The notes under the pieces: model-generated
Database searches by the model: none
Told to the model about the DNA's origin: nothing
What the model saw: the letters and a program-made list of their open reading frames with translations, nothing else
Assembly (NCBI RefSeq): GCF_032118995.1
Contig: NC_092649.1
Span: 26,967,927 to 27,031,926, forward strand
Direction: 5' to 3'
From: Asterias amurensis
Taxonomy: Eukaryota; Echinodermata; Asteroidea; Forcipulatida; Asteriidae
DNA length: 64,000 nucleotides
Program-made: the position numbers and the translations under genes
Shown: positions 22,443-34,400 of the stretch, piece after piece
Position numbering within the stretch: the stretch's first letter is position 1
Layout: each line of letters starts with the position of its first letter

Positions 22443-25400
22443 TCATGATCGAATGTGGTGCTTTACGGCTTGGTAGAGACTTCCTATGCGTGATTTGGGA
22501 GGATTGTTTTTGTGGCTCTTTAACACCGATGTGAGTTCTTGCAACACTTGTCCCATTGCTGGTCTCATCTTTGGCAACGGATGACTGCATCGTTTACCCA
22601 AGGACTTCAAATGAGAAAGATGTCTGCTCGTTCGAGCTATATCTCTGAAAAGCACCCCTAGACTAAAGACATCTGATAGGGGACTGAATGTGGATCTGCC
22701 TTCGATGATCTCAGGTGCCAGCTGGCCGCAGTACTTGAAGCAGTGTTTTTGGTCTTCTGCACTGAGGTATCTTACAGGGGGAGGGTCGTTTATGCGAGAT
22801 GCACACCCAAGATCGATGATCTTGCCCTCCCATGTTCCTGATTGGTCTGGGGTGTCGCGCAACACCATGACGTTTGCATTATGCAAATCATTGTGGGTCC
22901 AGCCTGCAGCATGCATATCCATGAGACCTTTGGTGATGTCAATGCACACTTTCAACCAATCCTGTGACTTCAATAGTCTCGGAGGGCTGAAAGCTTCAAG
23001 CACACTCCAAGATGTCTTTTGATCGAGCGTGCCAATGAACTCCATGGCAAATGAGTTGCGGTTCACGACTCCTAAAAGCTTTGGGAAGGCTGTACTGGAG
23101 GAGACGGCGCTCATTGCCTGTGTCTCCCTGGTGAACTCTTCGTTGGCTGCATATTGGTTTCCCGTGTGGGTTAGATGCTTGATGGCGACGAGACTGTTGT
23201 CAGAGCGCCTCTGCATCAGGATAACCTGGCCGTTGGCACCCTGTCCGAGCGTGACTGGGGAGTAGGATGACCCCTTCTGTCGGAAGACGAGATCTAGGTC
23301 GCGTGTGTCGATTCTTGGGAGCATGTCGACACACTGAGGAGCTGTATAGGCTGAGGTGAGGACTGGTGGTGTCTGATTATGAAGAGCTTGTGTGCTGCCA
23401 AAGCTTGGGCTCAATTGGTTGAGTGTTGGTGACACACTGCACAAGCTCGTTTGGTTGAGTGATGGTGACAGACTGTACACCCTCTGCCTTTTCGGAGACA
23501 TAACATCAACAACTCCCAAACTGTTTACCTCTGGGGTGCTCATGTCTTGAATCTTTTGATCCATCCTGGTGTCTTGGTCTTCATCCTGCAACTCCTCCCT
23601 TTCATATTTAATCTTCTTATCGTTTTGAGGAGGAGCAACTGATCCTCGTATGGAGACGGGTTTGGCTGATGAAGACACTCGACATCTTCTTTTCTTTGGC
23701 CTTTTACGCCCATTCTGCTCTCCTCTCTCAAGACCTTCCCTTTCTGGTTGTCCAGAAACTTTTTGCTCCTGTGAGCTAAAAAGAAAAAAGAGAAATAGTT
23801 TTAACCAAAATATTTAAAAACACAGAATCAAAATCAAAAGGACCTAAAAACAACTTTTGAGCTTTCAACACCGAATTTCATTGCATCACTATTACAATGT
23901 CATGTTATTTTGACTGTCTGTAGGCGTTGTTGTATCTTGTGTCAACGACCAAATGAACATTAATTATAGAAATAATGGAAGAAACAGTTTATTTTACTTG
24001 TTTGGTATCCACACAGGCCCACATGGGTCAAAAATATTGCAAGTCGTTGTAATTTGTTGTAATACTTTTTCTCAAATAAACAAAATGTTTTGTTTGTTCA
24101 TTTGTTTTGTTCACCGCATTGAGAGTACTTGCAGGACTGAATTGCGCTCTATAAGTTTTTCTTATTATTATTATGTTTGATAACAAAAAATCTGAACATT
24201 TTAGAGTTACAAAAAAGTTTATGCTGTGGTCAAAGTTTTTTTTTCTCTTTCTCCTAAATGAAATTTAAGTGACTCACCTGTGGAGGGATGATGTCCTTGG
24301 AGATTTGGAGAGGCTCTTTTGGTTTGGAACCAAATTCCATTTCACTGGTTTGTGCTGAACAACTCGGGCTAGCGAATCGCTGGACCCTGTCTCAGTCAGC
24401 GCTGGTAGTGGAACCACTTTGTGGTTGCCCATCAATCTGGATTTGTGAGAAAAAATGGACATTTTCTTATAGTGGTCCAGGGGTTAGAATGTATTACTTT
24501 TTATGCAAGTCACCTGACACACAAGGCCTATACATATCCAAGTCGTGGGCTACAATCAACTTTTGTTTCAGTGGCCGTTGCTACCTACACATGGGGCTGA
24601 AACAGGGTTTCAGAAAGCCCCCACCCCCCTTTTAAAAACCCCCAAAATATGCCCGTCAAACGCCGTATCATTTCACCGTTTTTTTGAACTGCATTTTAAC
24701 TGCGCCCAAAAATAAGACACTTAATATTCCCGTAATGTTGAGACTCGCATTATTTTATCCGTGGTAATTCTTGTGATTTGTTCTTGTGAACTGGTCTTTT
24801 TCCCATTGGACTTTTTGGGGGTAGAAGTACCGCAACTTTTCTGTAAAATGACACAATTTTAATCCAATGGGGAAGCATGGTGAACTGACCAAGTTGTCAA
24901 CTTACCGCGACCGTGATGTAAAACGCGGGGAAAAGTTCAATGGCACACAACTCTTTGAGCATGGTGAGATTAGATTCTTTATCAAAACGAGTCTTACCTT
25001 GTTCGCAACTTGTCGAACAGCGATCGGGTTAGTTCAGGTAGCTGTTGTCCGCTTTCTACCACCAGTGTACCCGACTTGGGTTCTACCCGGTAGCTTGGTG
25101 CTGCCTGCGGCGGGAGACATTGGTCCTCTCGGACTTCTGTCTCAGTCTGGCTAGCTGATGCCGACTGTGATATTACGGCGGGCAGAAACCGGGATGGTTC
25201 TTGGGGAAGGGGCAGTGGCCCCAGCTTGGACCCTGCCAAGCGATGACCACTGAGGGATCTATATGGTTGAGATGAGCATTTACTGATTATTATATTGTCC
25301 CCCAAACAAGTTGAAATCGCCGAGTATACTTTTATCATACAAAAATAATAAGGGCTCTGTCGCACTAAGCAACGTTTACAGGCATCTTGGAGGAAACTTC

Positions 25401-25843
25401 AGCTACAGTGCAGCAAGACAACTTTTGTAGCATGACCCTATAACGCTCGATAGAAAGATCACGCACAGCGCGTTTATGTAAAAACGAGACATAGTTGATA
25501 AAATAAATGGTAACATTCTGTTTACAACATTTGCCATTTGGAATGCTGTTTATTTTATGCTGTATAATATAGGCATAAATAAAATATAAAGTTGATTCTT
25601 CGTCAAGGTTGGCCGATGCCAACAAGAAAAAAGGCGGAAAGATGAGCAGCAACAATTTGCTTGGGAAAAGCAAGCACAAAATAGATTTATTTGCTGAGGT
25701 GGCTTTCGTCATGCAGTTACAATAGTAACGTCGTAAGATCGAATTAAAAAAAAGATACGCCTATGTAAAATGTGAATATTAATAAACTCAAACGGGACTT
25801 ACCGGAATTTCACCGAAGCATATTCTGAAGCAAAACGAAACAT
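22443..25843 (-). CDS. Orphan protein kinase-like gene, four exons
   Basis: Exons in transcript order: 25843-25803, 25258-24998, 24436-24278, 23775-22443; all junctions agree in phase, giving 597 aa. The C-terminal kinase fold shows a glycine loop LGQGANGQV (about 331-339), Lys353 in VAIKH, the catalytic loop HNDLHNANV (Asp450, Asn455), metal-binding DLG at 475-477 in place of DFG, and APE at about 507. All catalytic residues are present, so it is probably active. The HRD Arg is Asn and the usual DLK Lys is His, so I cannot assign a group. The N-terminal 300 residues are low-complexity and Ser/Pro-rich, with a basic nuclear-type signal GRKRPKKRRCR (176-186) and repeated S-P/LNQ motifs. The first residues (MFRFASEYASVKFRSL) could instead target mitochondria. 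The ATG at 25843 is the first in the 5' exon. Confidence 0.8.
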
Positions 25844-27150
25844 CTTGCTGAATTCTTTAAATCCTTGAAAACACTCTCTGAAAACTGTTCTTTGCAGAAA
25901 TATCGCACTTAAGTTGCATTGAAAAACGCCGCGAAAGTAAAGTTCGTGTTCACACCTTGAAAAGCAAACTTGAACTCATTGCCAAACATAAACAAACATA
26001 GCTGTTACCATGTATTTGGCTTCTTCCGCGTGAGAAATATCGATGACGTATTAATGGGTACGCTTCTTTTTTTGGGTTAATGAGTGTGACGTAGATGGAA
26101 ACTTTTTAAGACGCGCAAAAACCACGTAACCCACAACATTCCATATCTATGGGAGGGGAATACGCAAAACGCACCCTTGCGGCGTCAGCAGAGCGCGCGC
26201 GGATCGCTGGTGGATCCATCCACCAACTTTTCAAGCACCTTGACGAAGATGTTAACAATAAGAACACAAAATAATGTCAAAAATACGTTTAAACATAAAC
26301 TACGAAGTAACTTCAAATTACCAAGCCCCCCTTTGAACCTCGTCCCACAGAAGTGTGGACACCTGGTAGCAAGACTTGACGAAAACATTTTTAATATTGC
26401 CATGCTCAAAAAAATTTCCGATTTGTTTCCTAGGATTCCCTTTTTTATTCGATTTAGAAGAACAAATCTCCCTATTGAAAAGCATTACGACAGTGGCATT
26501 GTGATCAACATAACAAATATTGCTTGCCTAACGGCGTCCAGTCGTATAAAAGTGGACAATCCATGTACTTAACGCAATGTATTGTCTCAAAACTGAACAA
26601 GGCGAGCAACACAATTACAGATGAGAAACCACGAGATTATAATATTTGCAAGCCCATGCCCAAGACATGGTTGATCAGCAGAGAATCTCAGAGTTCTTTT
26701 CGGCTTGGCCTAAAAGTCTGCAAGAATCTGTCTTTAACAAAAAGTGTTTAGAAACTTACACTGCATTCACCGTTGTTGCCTTCATCCCAGTGGAGTTTAA
26801 GAGTCGCTTTTAAGAACCTTTTCGCTTTTAAAAACCTGAACAAACTATTGTTTTTAATCTTGCATTTTCAAAAGCCGTGCCACATGTTCTATTTTGTAAT
26901 GAGATTTTGGCCTGTGGTGATTTCATACTTTGTTTAGATTACCGCGGACTGACTTTTTCCTCCGTTACCAAAACTAATTTTAGGCTTCGGACACAATGAT
27001 AATCTAATTTTCTTGTCTTGTGGAGTTGCCTTTTGAGGCATGTTGGTCATTATACTAACTTCTGTACTTTTCCCGCCTTCCTTTCAACTTGTTTTGTGGA
27101 CCCCGAACCGTTGTGTGTTCTTTCTATTCGTGTTTTAGTTCAATAGCCTA
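25844..27150. other. gene-free stretch, kinase promoter region
   Basis: The kinase 5' UTR and promoter should lie in the first few hundred bases; no TATA box stands out. Open frames at 26177-26572 and 26524-26751 have no family resemblance and a composition like non-coding DNA. Confidence 0.4.
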
Positions 27151-27450
27151 CTATGGAATAGAGCTAGCACTACTCCAAAAACTCCCGAGTCAGAACGAGT
27201 CAGGGCCAGCCTTAAGTTTTTAATAATTATCTATGGGTCTGACTAGTCCTAAGTTCAGGACTATTCCATAACTAGCTCTTTGTGAAAGCAGATTGTGGAG
27301 CAGAATGCGCTACCTTCCAAACTTTAACGAAGCAATGGTTAAGTGCATTTCTCAACGGCACATAATTTGTACCATGACCTGGGGATTCGAACCCACACTG
27401 CTACCGAACATAATAAAACTGAGCTTCAGGTCCTCCGAACTATAGATCCC
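27150..27450. repeat. MITE fragment next to a reversed SINE fragment
   Basis: GACTAGTCCTAAGTTCAGGAC and TAGCTCTTTGTGAAAG (about 27240-27290) belong to the GATTTCACAAAG MITE. CATGACCTGGGGATTCGAAC (about 27373) is a reversed SINE B-box region. Confidence 0.5.
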
Positions 27451-28456
27451 ACTGCAGCAAAAACCTGCCCCATGGGATCGGACTCTAAATCCAGGTCAAA
27501 TCAATCTTAGTTAGACTGGAGATATCGCCTCTTTCCATGATCGGAGGTGGCCGGTCGAGTGTGAACGTAGGTTATCGGTGACCCCCCCCCCCCAGATTAG
27601 TAAAGGGGCGGGGCTTAGTGGGCATGGGATATGATGGGTATTGAAGACTATTGGTGGCGCTGTTCACATCCGGGTCAGGTCGTTGCTAGCGCCATACACA
27701 CACAAAACGACACCACCACTTTCGGCAGAAAATCAGCAGTTTAGCATGAAAAACATTACTTTGAATTTAAGTAAGTATAGAAAATGTATGACATTGGAAG
27801 TGAACAATGCTTTTCCACTTAAGCTACGAAAGGATTGGTAAACGTAAAACTGTGAAATTACACCTTTTTAATTAATGGTTGCAATTAATTATGTTTTTTT
27901 TTAGAATAGCGCCGAGCGGTACGTCGCGTGCTGTCAAATCAAAATTAAAATGAAATCAAGGAAAAGTTTCCGTTAGTTAGGCCTTGGGGTCTTATTAGGG
28001 GGCTTAGTAAACGGGAAAATAATGTGTTAACTCTGAACTATGTTGGGGGATTGTTGGCCATGTTGACTTTTGTTTGTAGTTTAGCTGGCCTTGCATTGAT
28101 TGCAAGACACTTGACATTTGTAATATTGTATTGTTACTGTGTATTAGTTACTATTTAGTATTTATTACTACTCATAACTCACTACTGATACTGTACTATT
28201 GTTTGTATTGGCATTTTTTTATTGCGTCGTTTTGTTGGTCCTTTTTTTAACCATTAATTGTTAATTAAGTAAGAGGAACAGGATCAAGCTTTTTATGGGA
28301 CTATGGTGGGACTGAAACATATCCTGTACTGAAAGTGTCCAATGGCTTTAAAACATTTACTTCTTACAGGGGTTGATGTTTGAAGCTGCAATGACCTGAG
28401 GTTATAGCGAAAGGAGTCGGCACTGTCTAGAAGTACAATAGCCTCCTGATGTAAAA
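27451..28456. other. upstream region of FBXL13
   Basis: Holds a poly-C run near 27580 and no recognisable repeat. The 5' UTR of FBXL13, possibly with an extra non-coding exon, is expected here but cannot be placed. Confidence 0.35.
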
Positions 28457-31400
28457 ATGGCCTCATTAAAAGGTGTAGATCCTGAGATTCGGAAATATCT
28501 TCGGCTTCACAAAGTTCCTGATGTGTATGAGGTAAGAATGAATCAGCAATCTTTAAAGACACTGGACACTATTGGTAATTGTCAAAGACCAGTCTTCTAA
28601 CTTAGTGTATCTAAACATATGCACACAAAAACAAACCTGTGAAAATTTGAGCTCAACTTAGTCATCGAAGTTGCAAGATGATACTGAAAGAAAAAACACC
28701 TTTGTCACACGAAGTTGTGTGCTTTCAGATGCTTAACTTTGAGACCTCAAAATCTAATTCTGAGGTCTTGAAATCAAATACGTGGAAAATTGCTTCTTTC
28801 TCGTATGTGTCTTCAGAGGGAGCTGTATCTCGGAATGTTTTATACTATCAACAGCTCCCCATTACTCGTTACTAAGTAAGGTTTTACATGTATGCTAATA
28901 TTTGTAATTATTTTGAGTAATACCGATAGTGTCCACTGCCTTTAATGTAATGAATATCATAGCTATGAATATAAAACCATTTTAGAATGCCACAGATTGT
29001 GCAGAAGGGCTTTTTAAAGCAAGTATAAACACCAAGTAGAAACATACTGAGAACCATGTTTCAACTCGGCTTGCTCATCAGGGCCCAATTTCATAGAGCT
29101 GCTAATTTTGCTAAGCATGAAATTTCTTCCCAGATAAAAACAGGATTACCAGCCAAATTTCCATTTGTTGCATAAGTGCTTGTTACTGGTATTCAGCTTT
29201 TGTTTGCTTATCCTGAAAATCACATGGAAATTTGGTTGTTAAACCTGTTTTTATCGAGGAAGAAATTTCATGCTAAGCAAATTTTTGTGCTTAGCAGCTC
29301 TATGAAATTGGGCCCAGGTCACTTTGAAGATTGGGTATGTAAAAAGATTTGTATAAGTTTTTATGCCAGCAAATTTGGTTAACACTTGAACTGAGATTGT
29401 GTTTCGGATTACTCTATCTGCTTGGACAAGGATATTCATTCTGAATTTTCTGTGGTATCTCAAAAATGTGACATCCTTTTGAAGCTAACTTATCACATTA
29501 GTTTTATCATATATATCGAGTATACTGTCCCTTAAAGACACTGGACACTATTGGTAATTTTCAAAGACTAGCCTTCACAGTTGGTGTATCTCAACATATG
29601 CATAAAACAACTAACCTGTGCAAATTTGAGCTCAATCGGTCATCGAACTTGTTAGTAGTAATGAAAGAAAAAAACACCCTTGTCACACAAAGTTGTGTGC
29701 GTTTAGATGGTTGATTTCGAGACCTCAAGTTCTAAACTTGAGGTCTCGAAATCAAATTCGTGGAAAATCACTTCTTTCTCGAAAACTATGGCACTTCAGA
29801 GGGAGCCGTTTATCACAATGTTTTATACCATCAACCTCTCCCCATTACTTGTTACCAAGAAAGGTTTTATGCTAAAAATTATTTTGAGTAACTACCAATA
29901 GTGTCCACTGCCTTTAAACAAACGTTCTGTTTTTGTGAATATTTGTAGGCCATCCTGACCGGACTAGCCGTTTTGTGTCCCGATGATCCAATGGAATACA
30001 TCATTACCAAGCTGAAGGAGCTGATGAAAATGAGATTAGAGACTGTCCATGGACTGGAAGCTCTCAAGTGGTGAGTAGTTTATGAAATACTTATTCAAAA
30101 GCACTGATCATGTTTAGTAATTGTCAAAGACCAATCTTCTCACTTGGTGTGTCCCATCATATGCATAAAATGACAAGCCTGTGAAAATTTAGGCTCAATT
30201 GGTCATGGAAGGTTGGTTCAAATCCAAGTCTTGACACTTTGGTGGGAGTAGTTTGGTGGGAGTAGGTCCTGTGTGTTGTATAAAACAAGAGAACCCAGTT
30301 CACTTGCCTGTCAAGAGAAGGTGTTTCTGGCATGGCTGGCTGCATTAAGTTCGCTGAAGCCAGCCCTGTCCCCTCCCCGAACTCAGAACCCCTCCACCCC
30401 CCTCTTTCCCCCTAAAAACACAAATGCATGCGATACATTACATATCCCTTCCCTCAATTGTTTGGCCCCTGCTTCCCCACCCTCCCCCAAAAACCAAAAT
30501 TTTTTGTTTAGGCTTAACAACACACATTAATTTGTTTCTTTTGTTTCTGTATTTAGGGACACACTAATTCCCCGGCATGCTAAACCAAGAAAGCGTCTTA
30601 GTGCAAACTACCTGGATGCTCTCTTCATGTTCGACGAAGAAAATCTGCAGGTATGTGCCATTATTTACTCTGATTTGGTGTATTTTGTTTTTTTCTTCAG
30701 AATGTTGCAACAGTTCTACTGGACTTGTTTGCAACTTCTAGGCCTTAACGAATAACTTATTCTTGGCGAATAACTCAAATATCCGGTTAATCTCCAGCCG
30801 TGACACTTGTGTTCTTAAGCATGACACTTAACCATTGTTTCGTCCTTCGGATGGGACGTAAAGCCGTTGGTCCCATGTGTTATGTAACGCATGTAAAAGA
30901 ACTCAGTGCATCGAAAAGAGAAGGGGTTTGCCCCGGTGTTCCTGGTCCGATCGGCAGCAAATTTTGCCACAGCACCTTGTAAAGCATTACATGGTGCTAT
31001 CAGAATTAGGTCTCATACTTCAAACGTAGTCCCACATCTGGCAGGAAATACTGTATGTTACAGCGCCAGGAGCGTCACTGGGTGACAGACATGTGTGCTA
31101 TATAAGAAACCACAGATATTAATATTATTATTTATGGTGAATAGCTTTTCCTAACAGTAACCGTGTATAATGTTTTTGACCTAACCGGATATCCGCAAGG
31201 GGCGCCGATACCTATTAATAAACCGGATAGTCCTTTAATTACAACCAAGTAACCAGATTCCTATTATCAGCGATCGTCGGAAACTTCTATTAAGACAGCA
31301 TAAAACAGCATAAAATAAGTACTGAACTGTGCTCACCTCTGTAAAGAGTTAAAACAATGACAATCCTGACATTTTGTTTTGAAAGACTTTGAAAGTTTAC

Positions 31401-34400
31401 CTTCTACACGTAGAGTCAATCACGATATCAAAAGAAAAAGCGAATTGCCATCTTTAATTTAGATCCGGTGCTTTTTATGAATGAACCGAGTGACACTGTC
31501 TAAAACTAATATCAATCCGCCCATACATGTACGTCACCCGGTTTCCTGACACACAAGTCAATGGGTCAAGAGCTTATTCACAAATGAATGATCACAAACA
31601 AACAGCGCCCTCTAGCGGTCTTGGCGCTCATTACCTGTATATATGCATGTAAGTACTGGAAGAAAAAACATAATTCTAATATGAAGCGGTTAACTGAATA
31701 CCAAATTTCACTACTCGTCCAGCACTAGCAACTACTGTCTAACTGTACAAATTTGTTGATTTGTAATTTCTTTTTTTTAATGCCTATACATTTATTTAAT
31801 TATGAAAATAGTTACAACCGACATATTTTGCTTTGTGAAAAAAGAACAAACACTAACAAACAAATGAACTCCCTCGCCCCCTAAAAAAAGAAAGGAAAGG
31901 AAATATTAAAATATAAAATTCAAAAGAACAAATCTGCACAGGAATTACCTTGGTGCCCTTGAAATGCTCCAAGTAGAAACTTGCAATTTCCTCATAGGGT
32001 GCACTTTACCAGGGAGAAAATGCCTTGGTGCCCCTGCCCTTCAATAACGAAGCATACAGGCCTGCGACACCTAATGTATCTTGTGCTATGTTGCTAGAGT
32101 GCTATTTATTTCTATCCATGACTATAATGACGCATGGCAATGTTAACCCATTTTTGTTTCTTCTTTGTTGCCAAACAGCCATGGGAATGGAGGGTAATGA
32201 ATAGTTAAATACTATCAAGTTGTGATTCCTTTCTTTTTAAACATCAGTTTTCTCCATCTGTTTTCTTGACAAGGATTGTGTTCAGTTTTCATTTGAATCC
32301 ATTATAACATTACAAACTCTGGACCAATCCCATTCACATTCATCCTACGTTTCAGACCTTCTTCGTGACAGAGAGACTTTTAAAGGGAAGGTACACTATT
32401 GGTAATTGTCAAAGACCAGTGTTCTCACCGGTCATCGGAGTTGAGAGAAAATGATGAAAAAAAAAACACCCTTGTTGGGCGAATCTGTGTGCTTTCAGAT
32501 AAGAATAAAAGACTTCTAGCTAGTGGCCTTTTTTTATTTTAGTGAGAAACTACCTCTTTCTCAAAAACTATGTTACTTTAGAGGGAGTCGTTTCCCACAA
32601 TGTTTTATACTGTCAACAGCTCTCCAATGCTTGTTACCAAGTCAGTTTTTAAGTTAATATTTGTTTTGAGTAATTACCAAACGTGTACCTTCCCTTTAAA
32701 GAAATAGCACAACATTGTTACTGTACCTATTTGATCGAACTTACAAAACCTAACTGTCTTGTAATGTCCACGCGTTTTTTCCTCGTTTTCAATATGTGCA
32801 AGACTTCCCACAGTCTGTTACTTCAGCCTGCAATAATGACTGGTTCATCAATGCAAAACCTAGGCACATAGTCTGCTCCGAAAGGCAGTTAACAAAAACT
32901 CATGTGACATCTTTAAACTTAAGACAAGGCTAAAATTTCAACAATGTAAGCGAACAAAAACCAATGTTGTGCCATCTCTTTAAAGTCGGTGATTCAGTAT
33001 TGCACATGTACAAACTACAGGTGTCCAGTTTTTCTTTATCCCTGATTTAATTAATACTCGGATACTTGTCACCCCAACCCCCGCTCCCCCATCAAGTAAA
33101 TTGAGTAATGTTCCCATCAGATTTGGTGGGGGGTTGCCAATCTTACCCAAGGCTTAATGTGGAACCAACATGTTTTTGATCCGTATAATGATAATGTAAT
33201 AAATTTGGTTTGGACAATGAAAAAATGACTCAAGCGGGACTTGTACCTGCGATGTCCTATGGATTAACGTGCCATTGTGACATAAGATAATGTCGCCCCC
33301 CCCCCCCCTCGGAGATTCTGTCCCCCATATGGCAAACTGTGTACAAACTTCTTCTGATAGCGCCCTCTTTTTAATCCTCCTCCTTCAGCCCATGTTAATT
33401 TCCCATATGGCGGACAGATCCCTGGCGTACAGAATTCCCTGGGACACCAGCTCTCTACCGACCCTTAAATAGGGAAATCAATATTCATAGCTCAGTTGGT
33501 AGAGTGCCGGCCATTAATCAGGAGAATGCAGGTTTAAGTCCCGCTCGAGTAAATTTGTGTTTATCAACCTAAAATTATTTTAATTAAAAAAAAAAACATT
33601 TTCCAAACTTAAGTTGCCAATGGTACATGTATTGACCCATTTCACCTGACGTCATCATCAGAATAATTTTGAATGCGCCATTTTGGTGGTCAATGTCAAT
33701 GTGTGTTATTAGGTGACGCGGCGTTTAAACGTAAGCCTATTGCCCACCAACATGGTGAGCGTGGCATCAGTCGCCGCGTGTGACGCGCGTGCTAGGGGTC
33801 AATAAAACTTAAAAAAAAAAAAAAAAAAAATCCACCACTTTTTGAAATTTGTTGTTGTAATAAAAAATAAATAGTAAATAGTAAGACGAAAAAAAATGCA
33901 CCCTGATTTATAAGCACCATGTTTGCTTGAATCACTTGATGATGCTGATCAATCGATGATGCTGCGGTAAACACCTGCACAGACTGACATCAAAATGATG
34001 ACTTCCTGCCGATAAGTACTCACAACAACTGGCTAGCTTTCTTTCTTTACACTCTTTTACAATCTGTGTTGCAGGGAACAATTTTGTCTGGCAATTTTAC
34101 GTAACAAGAAATTTAGACTGAACTTAATTTGTGCACACAGAATGCTAACATTGAGTTGGCAATTGTGTTTTTTTGAGTAGCAATCAGAACATGTGTAGCA
34201 TTTTACTCTGCTATACATGTACAAAGGAAATTGTTCACTTGATGTACTACATGCATACACGTATTTCTAAAATAAATACTCATACAGTATTTCCCTTTAG
34301 TGTAACGGTTCCAATTTAAAAATCTTTATATTAGGGCATCATAGAGACTCTCCCTTACCTCTTACAAGGTTCTTAAGATGATGGAAGAAACATTCTACAG

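Noticed and set aside
22690..23265. Plus-strand open frames inside the kinase exon
   Set aside because: Antisense to a well-supported kinase domain; translations show no domain.
26177..26751. Two overlapping plus-strand open frames of 131 and 75 codons
   Set aside because: No homology, no splice pattern, composition like surrounding non-coding DNA.
29693..29901. Open frames with a similar [21 protein letters not shown] text at several places (also 28678, 38301, 51654, 62038, 63684)
   Set aside because: All lie in copies of the foldback MITE; the shared peptide text comes from the repeat, not from a gene family.
33482..33555. tRNA gene on the plus strand
   Set aside because: A- and B-boxes are visible, but the acceptor and anticodon stems do not pair properly, so it is a SINE or pseudogene.
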